Positions 1-6,914 are shown, counted from the stretch's first letter. The stretch: DNA of 20,980 nucleotides from Pleurocapsa sp. MO_226.B13 (GCA_030064795.1 JASJEI010000316.1:1-20980), one strand, 5' to 3'. Notes: generated by a model from the letters alone, not told the origin. Program-made: numbers and translations.

Positions 1-217
1 GCCAAGGATAACGAGACAATGCTGATACCCCCAGGTTTACCGCCAGCATAAACATCAACGCCCCAAACCAAGGACTTTTGTATATTTCTTGCTGTACTGT
101 AGTCGAACCCACCTGAGATTCATAGAAAGTTGCCCAAATCAGAATACCAATAATCAGACTAAGTAGAGGTACTGCTAGTTTTATCGAGCCGATGAAGCGA
201 ACAATGCGATCGAACAT
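1..217 (-). CDS. ResB-like cytochrome c biogenesis protein, N-terminal part (truncated by window edge)
   Basis: Reading the minus strand from the ATG at 217 gives 72 open codons that run off the left edge. The product starts MFDRIVRFIGSIKLAVPLLS and has a first membrane helix at about residues 10-31. A soluble loop containing FYESQVGSTTVQQ follows, then a second helix from about residue 53, and the visible part ends near SRYPW. The pattern of an FYES-x-VG loop and then WFxxL...N..xSAL..YPW is what I know from ResB/Ccs1-type proteins, which help deliver and ligate heme to apocytochrome c outside the membrane (system II). It is transcribed away from a cluster that encodes at least 12 c-type heme sites, so a dedicated assembly role is attractive but inferred. 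The C-terminal part is outside the window. Confidence 0.66.
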   Translation of the reverse strand, partial: MFDRIVRFIGSIKLAVPLLSLIIGILIWATFYESQVGSTTVQQEIYKSPWFGALMFMLAVNLGVSALSRYPW

Positions 218-885
218 AGGTTGTTAATTATTAATGGTTGGTTGTAACTAAATAAAGTTTTAACTGGCTTAAAATTTATTAATTTGTCCAGCTGAGAAAT
301 TTGTTTATTTACATAAAGAAAGTTAGTCATGATTTGATTGCCTTTTTAATCTGGCTTTTGTAACTAACTCAATGTCAAGAGAATTATTGAAATTCAAAAT
401 TAATAATAGGAACAAAAAAAAAAAAATTAACAGTAACAATCGCTACAAATATTTCTAAAAAATATTTAATGTTATCGAGGCTTAACAAGAGCGATCGCAG
501 GTTTGAAAGCGATTGAAACCTTGCTTAGAAATAATTGCTTACCAGATCTTGAAATCAATTTAGCAGCAAAATGCAAACTAGCAGTAAGTCTAAATGCAAA
601 AAAAGCATTATATTTATTCGACAATTAAATTATTGTCAATTAATCGTATATTTCGTTACTAAATACTATCTATGGCTATTTTATAAATCTATACATGAAT
701 AGAAATTTGTGTATACTGAGTCCCATAATTGTTTAGAAATCCAGACAAAAAAATGGCACCTGTTGTTAATTTAACTAAGTAACCTGTAATGAAAAATTTT
801 ATTTTAGTCGCCAATTAACCTGGTCAAATTAGACCAGAACTTAATCCATAACTTAATAAATAATTAGAGGGGAGAAATATAAATA
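218..885. other. Divergent intergenic region upstream of the heme cluster
   Basis: This AT-rich spacer of about 670 bases separates the ResB-like gene from the globin gene. I see no convincing ORF or RNA gene in it. It contains an A-rich run near 413-426, one HIP1 octamer near 491, a TATACT hexamer at 712-717 with no clear -35 partner, and a perfect inverted repeat at 820-837 that is listed separately. Promoters for both divergent genes should lie here, but I cannot place them firmly. Confidence 0.6.
820..837. promoter_or_regulatory. Perfect inverted repeat CTGGTC-N6-GACCAG, candidate operator
   Basis: Two perfect 6-bp arms (CTGGTC at 820-825 and GACCAG at 832-837) are separated by AAATTA. 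The site ends 48 bp upstream of the two-domain globin ATG. It has no T tract, so it is unlikely to be a terminator. The position and dyad symmetry suggest a binding site for a dimeric regulator of the heme cluster. The regulator is unknown. Confidence 0.4.
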
Positions 886-1968
886 ATGTCTTTGCAGGTA
901 GAACTTTTAGAGCAAAGCTTTGATAGCGTCAAGCCTCATGCTGACGAATTTGTTAACAGTTTTTACGAAAATTTATTCACCGCCCACCCAGAAGCAAAGC
1001 CTTTATTCGAGACTACTGATATGGAGGCTCAGAAAAAAAAGCTGCTCAATTCTTTGGTGTTAGTGGTAGAAAATTTACGCAATCCTGATGTGTTAAACGG
1101 TGCATTGAAGGGTCTTGGAGCGCGTCACGTTAAATATGGAGCATTACCCGAACACTATCCTTTAGTAGGAGAAGCATTACTAACTACTTTTGAGCAGTAT
1201 TTAGGAGAAAAGTGGAAGCCAGATGTTAAGCAAGCTTGGGTAGATGCTTATGGTGCGATTAGCGAGATTATGCTCGATGGTGCAGACTACTCTCAAGCAG
1301 AAATTGCCTTACCAACTCCAGATACTACTGAAGTAGAAGCAGAAACGGGTTTACGGGTGGAGCTTTTAGAACAGAGTTTTGAAGAGATTAAGCCCAACGC
1401 TAACGAATTTGTTAATAGTTTCTACGAAAATTTATTCACCGCCCACCCAGAGGCGAAGCCTTTGTTTGAGACTACCGATATGGAGGCTCAGAAAAAAAAG
1501 CTGCTTAATTCTTTGGTGTTGGTAGTGCAAAATTTACGCAATCCTAATGTCTTAGACGGTGCATTAAAAGGACTTGGTGCGCGTCACGTCAAATATGGAG
1601 CTTTACCCGAACACTATCCCTTAGTAGGAGAGGCATTGCTCACTACTTTTGAACAGCACCTGGGAGAAAAATGGACTCCAGATGTTAAGCAAGCTTGGGT
1701 AGATGCCTATGTAGCAATCAGCCAAATCATGCTCGATGGCGCAGACTACTCTCAAGCAGAAATTGCTATTAAACCAGAACCCAGTAACACCGAAATCGCT
1801 CCTCCACAAGCTCAACCTCTGACTTATTCAAGAAGCAATGGAGCAAAATCTGATACCAGCGTTGAGTCAGAGAAGTTTGTTCATGACTCTGGTAAGGCAA
1901 CCATCGCAGCTTTTGCTGGTGGTGGAATTATGGGGATTATTGCCACTGTTTTAGCATTGCTATTTTAG
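886..1968 (+). CDS. Tandem two-domain globin with C-terminal membrane anchor
   Basis: The 360-residue protein holds two globin domains of the flavohemoglobin/single-domain type (about residues 3-140 and 156-293), a Pro/Ser-rich linker, and a C-terminal hydrophobic helix at about 338-360. Expected heme-pocket residues occur at the same place in each domain: Tyr B10 in SFYENLF (Y27, Y180), Gln E7 in EAQKKKL (Q49, Q202), and the proximal His F8 in GARHVKYG (H81, H234). Tyr B10 with Gln E7 is typical of globins that bind O2 or detoxify NO. There is no reductase domain. The domains differ at only about a dozen residues and are offset by exactly 153 codons, so the duplication looks recent. An AGGGGAG ribosome site precedes the ATG. 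The lack of a signal peptide and the tail anchor imply heme domains on the cytoplasmic face. It is the first gene of the run and ends 9 nt before the next one. The globin fold is secure. The function is inferred. Confidence 0.9.
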   Translation: MSLQVELLEQSFDSVKPHADEFVNSFYENLFTAHPEAKPLFETTDMEAQKKKLLNSLVLVVENLRNPDVLNGALKGLGARHVKYGALPEHYPLVGEALLTTFEQYLGEKWKPDVKQAWVDAYGAISEIMLDGADYSQAEIALPTPDTTEVEAETGLRVELLEQSFEEIKPNANEFVNSFYENLFTAHPEAKPLFETTDMEAQKKKLLNSLVLVVQNLRNPNVLDGALKGLGARHVKYGALPEHYPLVGEALLTTFEQHLGEKWTPDVKQAWVDAYVAISQIMLDGADYSQAEIAIKPEPSNTEIAPPQAQPLTYSRSNGAKSDTSVESEKFVHDSGKATIAAFAGGGIMGIIATVLALLF

Positions 1969-1977
1969 TAGAAGAAA

Positions 1978-2625
1978 ATGGCAAGAAATTTACTTAGTGG
2001 TTTTCGACCATTTGCTTTCTTAGGCTCCAAGTTCGCCATTGTTGGTGGGATGCTGATATTGTTACTGTGGCTAGGTTCGGCTTTTGCCCTCGATAGTAAA
2101 AGTGTCTTTTTACCAGGAGAGACTTCTAATGGTCATGTTTTGTTTGAAACTTCCTGTAACTCTTGCCACGAAGGTTTTAAACCAGTAAGTAACGATACTT
2201 GCAATCGTTGCCACGAAGCGGAAATGGCACAAGATGTACACGGAGCAAAAAAGTTTCGCGATCCTCGTTGGGCGGAGTTGCGAGAAAAACTTGATGTACT
2301 CACCTGTACCGCCTGTCATCGGGAACACGAACATATGTTCGCTCGTGGGGTTAATTTACCACCTGACTTGTGTATGGCTTGTCATCGTGGAGTAATCGAA
2401 GGTGAATTAGCCAGCCATAATGATTTTTCTCCCGATGGTTGTTGGACTGCTGGCTGTCACAATTTTCACGATCATCGTTCCATCTCGACGGGCTTCTTGC
2501 GCCAAAATCTCGACCAACCTTGGATGTTACCCAAACCTGTCTTACCAGATAGAGTCGTGACTACCAAGTTAGAAACTGCTCCCAAGCCAGATTTAAGTAA
2601 AGAGTTTTTGGGAGGAAAGAAATGA
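1978..2625 (+). CDS. Membrane-anchored or exported multiheme cytochrome c (five heme sites)
   Basis: The 215-residue product has an N-terminal hydrophobic segment (about 18-37, ending GSAFA, a possible cleavage site). It then has four CXXCH motifs at residues 60-64, 75-79, 110-114 and 132-136, plus a fifth site of form CX4CH (CWTAGCH, 155-161) like those in some cytochrome c3 proteins. Extra His residues follow several motifs (REHEH, NFHDH) and could be distal ligands, so bis-His low-potential hemes are likely. The mature protein should lie in the periplasm or thylakoid lumen. It starts 9 nt after the globin stop, so the two are probably co-transcribed. The Pro/Lys-rich C-terminus after residue 180 carries no further heme site. 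This is a cytochrome c3/NrfB-like electron carrier by motif. I do not recognise the exact family. Confidence 0.88.
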   Translation: MARNLLSGFRPFAFLGSKFAIVGGMLILLLWLGSAFALDSKSVFLPGETSNGHVLFETSCNSCHEGFKPVSNDTCNRCHEAEMAQDVHGAKKFRDPRWAELREKLDVLTCTACHREHEHMFARGVNLPPDLCMACHRGVIEGELASHNDFSPDGCWTAGCHNFHDHRSISTGFLRQNLDQPWMLPKPVLPDRVVTTKLETAPKPDLSKEFLGGKK

Positions 2626-2641
2626 TGAGGAGGAGCAAGGA

Positions 2642-3430
2642 GTGAGGAAGAAACAAGTAATTATTCTACTCTGTTGCTGTATTTGGCTTTTTTCCTGGCT
2701 ATTTTCAGGTGTGGCATTGGCAGATCGAGTGACTGAAAGTCAGTTACAAAAAATTGAGCAGCAATGGCGAACCAGCGCACACGCTTTGGCAGAAGTAAAC
2801 TGTTCTAGCTGTCACCAAGATCGGGAGACTAAGGCGTTTATTGCCAAGCCGACACAAGAAAGTTGTCGCAGTTGTCACGAACACAGTGTCGATACTTTTT
2901 TATTGGGCAAACACGGTATTCGTACTTTAGAGGGACTATCTCCTTTAACTCCTGCGATCGCTCATTTACCAATGAAAGAAAGTTCGTTAGACAAACAAAT
3001 GAACTGTAATACTTGCCATAACGTACACACGGTCAATACTTATACAGCGTCTGTAGATTCTTGCCTCAGCTGTCATAACGACAACCATTCATTAAACTAC
3101 AAAAATTCGCCCCACGCTAATATTTTTCGCGAAATTGGCACTTTACCCCGTCCTAATGAAGACTTAGTTACCTGTGCTACCTGTCACTTACCCAGAGAAG
3201 TTTCTGGAGACGAGGTGCTAGTCAATCACAACAATACCTATACACTCAAGCCACGCGATCGCATGGTTCAGGAGGTCTGTATGAATTGCCATGGTGTAGA
3301 ACACGCCTTTAATAGCATCTTCGATGATGAATTAGTCGAAGCCAACTTTGCTCGTCCACCCAATCGAAAATTGCGAACCTTTAAATTAGTGCGCGATCTA
3401 GAGAAGAAAAGGTCGAGCAAAAGGAATTAA
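2642..3430 (+). CDS. Exported multiheme cytochrome c (six CXXCH)
   Basis: The 262-residue protein starts with GTG, preceded by an AGGAGGAGCAAGGA ribosome site. No in-frame ATG start fits, because the ATGs at 2622 and 2625 lie in another frame that stops at once. A signal peptide covers about residues 1-27 (ends VALA). Six CXXCH motifs begin at residues 54, 75, 122, 141, 178 and 213. The middle section, with GKHG at 89-92, a His-rich CNTCHNVH site, NSPHA at 155-159 and CATCHLPRE, recalls the heme core of hydroxylamine-oxidoreductase-like and octaheme cytochromes. I see no certain catalytic Tyr crosslink or complete HAO architecture. It lies 16 nt after the five-heme gene and probably forms a heme wire with it in the periplasm or lumen. 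Whether it is a carrier or an enzyme is open. Confidence 0.87.
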   Translation: MRKKQVIILLCCCIWLFSWLFSGVALADRVTESQLQKIEQQWRTSAHALAEVNCSSCHQDRETKAFIAKPTQESCRSCHEHSVDTFLLGKHGIRTLEGLSPLTPAIAHLPMKESSLDKQMNCNTCHNVHTVNTYTASVDSCLSCHNDNHSLNYKNSPHANIFREIGTLPRPNEDLVTCATCHLPREVSGDEVLVNHNNTYTLKPRDRMVQEVCMNCHGVEHAFNSIFDDELVEANFARPPNRKLRTFKLVRDLEKKRSSKRN

Positions 3431-3476
3431 TCAATCCAACTTTACTCAACCATAGATATCCAAAACTATCCTAACA

Positions 3477-4133
3477 ATGAACGACATTATTCTTAGAATT
3501 AAAACTAAAACCATCGGTTTAATCGCTTTGGCGGTAACAATTTGTTTTACGGCGATCGCCTGTAGTGGTGGTGGTTCGACTACAGCCACCGCAGGTATTG
3601 CCCCAGAAGTAGTAGTAGACTATATTCATACTGTCTTACTAGCAGATAGAACTGCCTATACCAAGCACGTAGTCAACCGCCTTAAAACCCTAGAAGGAAA
3701 GGAAAAACCCGATGGGGTAGTTCCCGCCGAAGCTACTGAAGGTTGGGATCAAACTGGTGGTGTACCGCTTCCCGCTCAAATGTTTCGTCTTGGTTCTGAA
3801 GTTGCTTCGGAAACTGCCGATGAAAAAGGTATTGGCTTTACCTATAACCTAATTTCTACTTGGAATATTAACGACAGCCACGCACCCAAGTCTGAGTTTG
3901 AGAAAAAGGCAATGGAAGAAGTTAATCAAACTGGCGAACCTTACAAAGAATATCAAGAGATTGGCGGTCAAAAATATTTTTCAGCCTTATATCCTGACAA
4001 AGCGGTAGCAGAAGCTTGTGTTACCTGTCACAATACCCATCCCGTTCATTTAGAACGCTATCCCGATAAAAAATTCGAGATGGGTGAAGTGATGGGTGGA
4101 ATTATCATCAACCTACCTCTTGATGAAACCTAA
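3477..4133 (+). CDS. Tll0287-like (DUF3365) heme-binding lipoprotein
   Basis: The 218-residue product has an N-terminal hydrophobic helix (about 12-28) and a lipobox-like TAIAC, with Cys29 as probable lipid attachment site. The rest matches what I know of the Tll0287-like/DUF3365 domain. It has a helical N-terminal part, then a PAS-like section (AQMFRLGSEVASE, GIGFTYNLISTWN), and near the end a single CVTCHNTHP heme site (C181-H185), followed by GEVMGGIIINLPL. In this family one c-type heme sits in a PAS-like fold and is thought to act in redox sensing or electron transfer. It is 46 nt downstream of the six-heme gene on the same strand. In this locus it could be the heme domain that talks to the multiheme proteins. 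That role is inferred. Confidence 0.85.
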   Translation: MNDIILRIKTKTIGLIALAVTICFTAIACSGGGSTTATAGIAPEVVVDYIHTVLLADRTAYTKHVVNRLKTLEGKEKPDGVVPAEATEGWDQTGGVPLPAQMFRLGSEVASETADEKGIGFTYNLISTWNINDSHAPKSEFEKKAMEEVNQTGEPYKEYQEIGGQKYFSALYPDKAVAEACVTCHNTHPVHLERYPDKKFEMGEVMGGIIINLPLDET

Positions 4134-4172
4134 TCTTATAGCTTTAAACTCTAAACAACTGTAATTACTTTT

Positions 4173-4243
4173 TGGTGGGTTATCGAAACTTTGAGCTACA
4201 AAACCGAATTTTAATTAGACGGTTCTTAACCCACCATTTTTTT
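4173..4243. repeat. Palindromic GGTGGGTTA / TAACCCACC element with T run
   Basis: The 10-bp arms TGGTGGGTTA (4173-4182) and TAACCCACCA (4227-4236) are perfectly complementary across a 44-bp centre. The centre contains a smaller AACCG / CGGTT pair. TTTTTTT follows at 4237-4243. It could act as a terminator or attenuator between the DUF3365 gene and the membrane cytochrome gene. A similar element (GGTGGGCAA ... TTGCCCACC) sits at 9611-9668, so it may be an interspersed palindromic repeat rather than a gene-specific signal. Confidence 0.55.
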
Positions 4244-4275
4244 ATTCCAGAAATTCACTGGTAGCTGTTAAAAGC

Positions 4276-4890
4276 ATGAAGCCTAAGTTTTCTACTCTAA
4301 TCATCCTCACTTTATTATCAGCAGCAATTCTGACTCCCTTTGCTGTCAGTCCGATCTATATCCCAATTTTACGAGAGCAAGCTTTCGATGTTCTCTACTT
4401 TCTGCAAGCCAATCTCTACAAACAAATAACTGGTTATCTATCCTTAGCATTTGTGATTCTAGAAATGGTTCTAACCCTTCGTAAAAGAGGACGGGGTTGG
4501 AAAATTAAACTGTCCGTACCTGGTTCAATGCAGCTATGGCGAAGTCTACATATTTTTCTCGGTGTGGGTTTGTTAGCTATCGTCCTGGTTCATACTATTG
4601 GCGTTGCGGGAATTAACTTTAATGCTATTTTCTTATGGGTATTCTTTGGTGTAAGCCTTTCGGCTTTGGTAGGTGTTGTGGCAGAAACAGGGGTATTAGA
4701 ATCCCCTCAAAAACGGTTTTTGTCCTGGCTAAAAACTGCAACTCCCAATGGCAAAGAGATCGCTGGCATTTCCAAGGGTAATATGGTGCGGAGTATGCGA
4801 GCCTTGTGGTTAAGCACCCATATTATCTTGGTGGGTATTTTTTTCGTCATGTTAGCTTTTCATATATTTTTGGCTTATTACTATCAATAA
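4276..4890 (+). CDS. Membrane protein with two cytochrome-b-type His pairs (putative di-heme cytochrome b)
   Basis: The 204-residue protein has about five membrane helices (roughly 7-29, 52-68, 88-108, 113-137, 178-201). His residues occur as two pairs, each 14 residues apart within one helix: H92/H106 (LHIFLG ... LVHTIG) and H182/H196 (THIILV ... AFHIFL). Two helices each with His spaced by one heme-to-heme distance is the arrangement used by cytochrome b/b6 and ferric-reductase-like proteins to hold two stacked b hemes. This would let it pass electrons across the membrane between quinol or cytoplasmic donors and the exported c-type hemes. No quinone-site motif is recognisable. It starts after a palindromic element and ends 13 nt before the second globin gene, so it likely shares a transcript with that gene. 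The family name is uncertain. The heme inference rests on His spacing. Confidence 0.75.
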   Translation: MKPKFSTLIILTLLSAAILTPFAVSPIYIPILREQAFDVLYFLQANLYKQITGYLSLAFVILEMVLTLRKRGRGWKIKLSVPGSMQLWRSLHIFLGVGLLAIVLVHTIGVAGINFNAIFLWVFFGVSLSALVGVVAETGVLESPQKRFLSWLKTATPNGKEIAGISKGNMVRSMRALWLSTHIILVGIFFVMLAFHIFLAYYYQ

Positions 4891-4903
4891 ATATTAACTA
4901 AAT

Positions 4904-5437
4904 ATGACTTTAGATATTCAGCTTTTGTCAACCAGCTTTGACAAAATTAGAGATAGGGCAGTTGAATTTTCTGCTAGTTTTTATACTCGGCTTTTTGACT
5001 ACCATCCAGAGTTAAAACCTCTATTTAAAAATGTCGATCTTGTTGCTCAAGAAAAAAAGCTGATTGCCTCTTTAGCAATTATTGTTGAGAATCTCCGCAA
5101 TCCCGAACAATTGACTTTAGCTCTCAAAAGCTTAGGTGCATATCATCACGAGGTAGGTACAATTGAGGAACATTATCTCTATGTAGGACAAGCATTATTA
5201 GAAACTTTTGCTCAGTATCTCGGTAGCGAATGGAATCAAAAAACTCAACAAGCTTGGTTAGATGCTTATAATTTAATCGCCGAAACTATGTTGGAAGGAG
5301 CAAAGAAACCAGAAGCTTATTTAGGTGGTGAACTAACTTTTTATGAATGGTTGGATCTTTATGGAGAATCTAGCCCTACTGTCAAAAAAGCGATCGCTAA
5401 TAATACTCATTTTGAATATCGTAATTATAAAACTTGA
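4904..5437 (+). CDS. Single-domain globin (flavohemoglobin-type) with C-terminal extension
   Basis: The 177-residue protein has one globin domain over about residues 3-135. It aligns with the two-domain protein without gaps in the pocket: Tyr B10 at Y27 (SFYTRLF), Gln E7 at Q49 (VAQEKKL), proximal His F8 at H81 (GAYHHEVG). It has diverged more from both domains of the first globin than they have from each other. Residues 136-177 form a polar, aromatic tail (FYEWLDLYGES..., then HFEYRNYKT) with no membrane helix, so unlike its paralogue it should be soluble. It begins 13 nt after the membrane cytochrome gene. O2, NO or nitrite chemistry is plausible for this globin class. A reductase must be supplied in trans, perhaps by neighbouring redox proteins (inference). 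Confidence 0.88.
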   Translation: MTLDIQLLSTSFDKIRDRAVEFSASFYTRLFDYHPELKPLFKNVDLVAQEKKLIASLAIIVENLRNPEQLTLALKSLGAYHHEVGTIEEHYLYVGQALLETFAQYLGSEWNQKTQQAWLDAYNLIAETMLEGAKKPEAYLGGELTFYEWLDLYGESSPTVKKAIANNTHFEYRNYKT

Positions 5438-5490
5438 AAGCAAATTAATTGAATCGATACTTAGTTGCTGACTACTATCAAAAATTAATT

Positions 5491-5928
5491 ATGAAACGTC
5501 GAGAATTTATTAATTGGGCTGGACTAGGTTTTATTGCTAGTTACTTTCCAATTGCTTTGGCTGCTTGCGTGGATAATGCGGATACCGATAATCAGACTTC
5601 TAAGACAACTACTACCAATTCTGATAATTCAGAATTAATTTCCCTTGGTACTATGGCAAAACTTGAGGAAACTGGCTATTTACTCAATGAAGATGCCAAA
5701 GTGCTAGTGATAAAAGATCGAAGCGATCGACTTAGGGCGGTAAATCCAATCTGTACCCATCAAGGATGTACCGTAAAGTGGCAAAAAGACTCTAATACCC
5801 TTGTATGTCCCTGTCACAATGCCAAATTTGCCCCCGATGGTAAAGTATTAGCTAAACCCGCCCCAGTATCTTTGCCTACTTATGAAGTCAAAGCAGAAAA
5901 CGGCGAGGTTTTAGTAAAAATAACTTAG
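5491..5928 (+). CDS. Rieske [2Fe-2S] protein, Tat-exported lipoprotein
   Basis: I choose the ATG at 5491 (145 residues) over the in-frame TTG at 5449. From 5491 the protein begins MKRREFINW, a twin-arginine signal, followed by a hydrophobic stretch and lipobox ALAAC (Cys26). The extra 14 residues from the TTG would bury this signal. The Rieske domain follows at about residues 50-145. Cluster ligands are C88 and H90 in CTHQGC and C106 and H109 in CPCH. C93 and C108 are positioned for the usual disulfide, so a high-potential cluster is likely. The usual Gly-Ser after CPCH is replaced by Asn-Ala. A Ser/Thr/Asn-rich linker (31-49) separates the anchor from the domain. It follows the second globin by 53 nt and fits a b-type cytochrome plus Rieske electron path. 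No strong ribosome site is visible. Confidence 0.88.
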   Translation: MKRREFINWAGLGFIASYFPIALAACVDNADTDNQTSKTTTTNSDNSELISLGTMAKLEETGYLLNEDAKVLVIKDRSDRLRAVNPICTHQGCTVKWQKDSNTLVCPCHNAKFAPDGKVLAKPAPVSLPTYEVKAENGEVLVKIT

Positions 5929-5948
5929 TCTAAAAATATACCCGATCG

Positions 5949-6872
5949 ATGACATTATTGCAGCCAGAAGAAGTTATAGACAAAATTAAAGCAGGAGTTG
6001 AATTTAGACAGACAGAATTAAGTCGCTTGAATTTAGAATCGGTCAATATTGATGAAGCGATCTTGATTGAATGCTATATGCGTGGAGCTATTTTAACTGA
6101 TGTCTCCTGTAAAAAAATTAATTTAAAAAATACCAACTTGGCTTTTGCCAAATTAACTAATATTAATCTCGATCGCGCTAACTTAGAAAGAACGGAGTTA
6201 AATAGTGCGATTCTAACTGGGGTCTGTTTAAATGATGCCAATGCTTATAAAGCTAAATTATTTGGGGCAAAATTACACGATTTTAAAGCAATTCATCTCA
6301 ACTTGTCTTTTGCCGATTTAAGAGAAGTTTCAGGAACAAATATCTACTTGAGTAGTGCCAATCTTAATAAAACCTTTTTGAGCAGGGCAGAATTTACCAA
6401 GATAAATTTTGAACGTGCCACAGTTACTAATGCTGGTTTTCAAGGTTCATCGATTACTGATTCGCGCTGGCACAAAGCCAATTTACAAAACACTAATTTT
6501 AAGAGATCGAAGATTAATAACGCTGACTTTACTGATGCTAGTTTGGTTAACTCAAAATTTATCGAGGCTCAATTAAATACAGTCAATTTTACCGCAGCCG
6601 AATTATTAGAAACCAATTTTCGTCAAGCTAACCTAACAGACATCAATTTTACTGATAGCATTCTTTTATCGGCAAATCTCGAAGGAGCTAAACTAACCAA
6701 TATCGATTTAACCAATGCCAATCTTCAAGATGCTAATTTTGAGCAAACTACTTGGCAGAATGTAAATTTTAGCAATTGCAACGTTAATGGTGCAGTCTTC
6801 TCCGAAGCTATAGGTTTGACTGCTGCACAAAAGCAATGGTTGAAACAAAACGGCGCACTCAATATCACTTAA
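5949..6872 (+). CDS. Pentapeptide-repeat protein
   Basis: The 307-residue protein is built almost entirely of A(D/N)Lxx-type repeats from about residue 34 to 288, for example ANLERTEL, ADLREV, ANLQDANF and ANLTDINF. These should fold as a right-handed quadrilateral beta helix. The N-terminal 30 residues are mostly helical. The C-terminus ends in GLTAAQKQWLKQNGA, a cap I associate with cyanobacterial members of this family. It has no signal peptide, no membrane helix and no enzymatic motif. The gene starts 20 nt after the Rieske stop, so it may be the last gene of the heme run, but a mechanistic link is not evident. Pentapeptide proteins are common in cyanobacteria and most have no known function. 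Confidence 0.87.
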   Translation: MTLLQPEEVIDKIKAGVEFRQTELSRLNLESVNIDEAILIECYMRGAILTDVSCKKINLKNTNLAFAKLTNINLDRANLERTELNSAILTGVCLNDANAYKAKLFGAKLHDFKAIHLNLSFADLREVSGTNIYLSSANLNKTFLSRAEFTKINFERATVTNAGFQGSSITDSRWHKANLQNTNFKRSKINNADFTDASLVNSKFIEAQLNTVNFTAAELLETNFRQANLTDINFTDSILLSANLEGAKLTNIDLTNANLQDANFEQTTWQNVNFSNCNVNGAVFSEAIGLTAAQKQWLKQNGALNIT

Positions 6873-6890
6873 ACTTTTCCCTCGGTAAGT

Positions 6891-6914
6891 CAGAAAAATT
6901 TAGCCAATTTTCTG
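6891..6914 (+). terminator. Weak hairpin downstream of the pentapeptide gene
   Basis: CAGAAAAATT and AATTTTCTG pair with one bulged A across a 5-nt loop. The hairpin lies 18 nt after the stop codon and is AT-rich. It has no following T run, so intrinsic termination is uncertain. It is the only candidate end signal before rubA. Confidence 0.25.

Noticed and set aside
411..426. A-rich run upstream of the globin gene as a terminator tract
   Set aside because: No GC stem lies beside it on either strand.
2642..3430. Calling the six-heme protein a hydroxylamine oxidoreductase
   Set aside because: Only some motif-level resemblance; there are six CXXCH sites rather than eight and no certain catalytic Tyr, so I keep a generic call.
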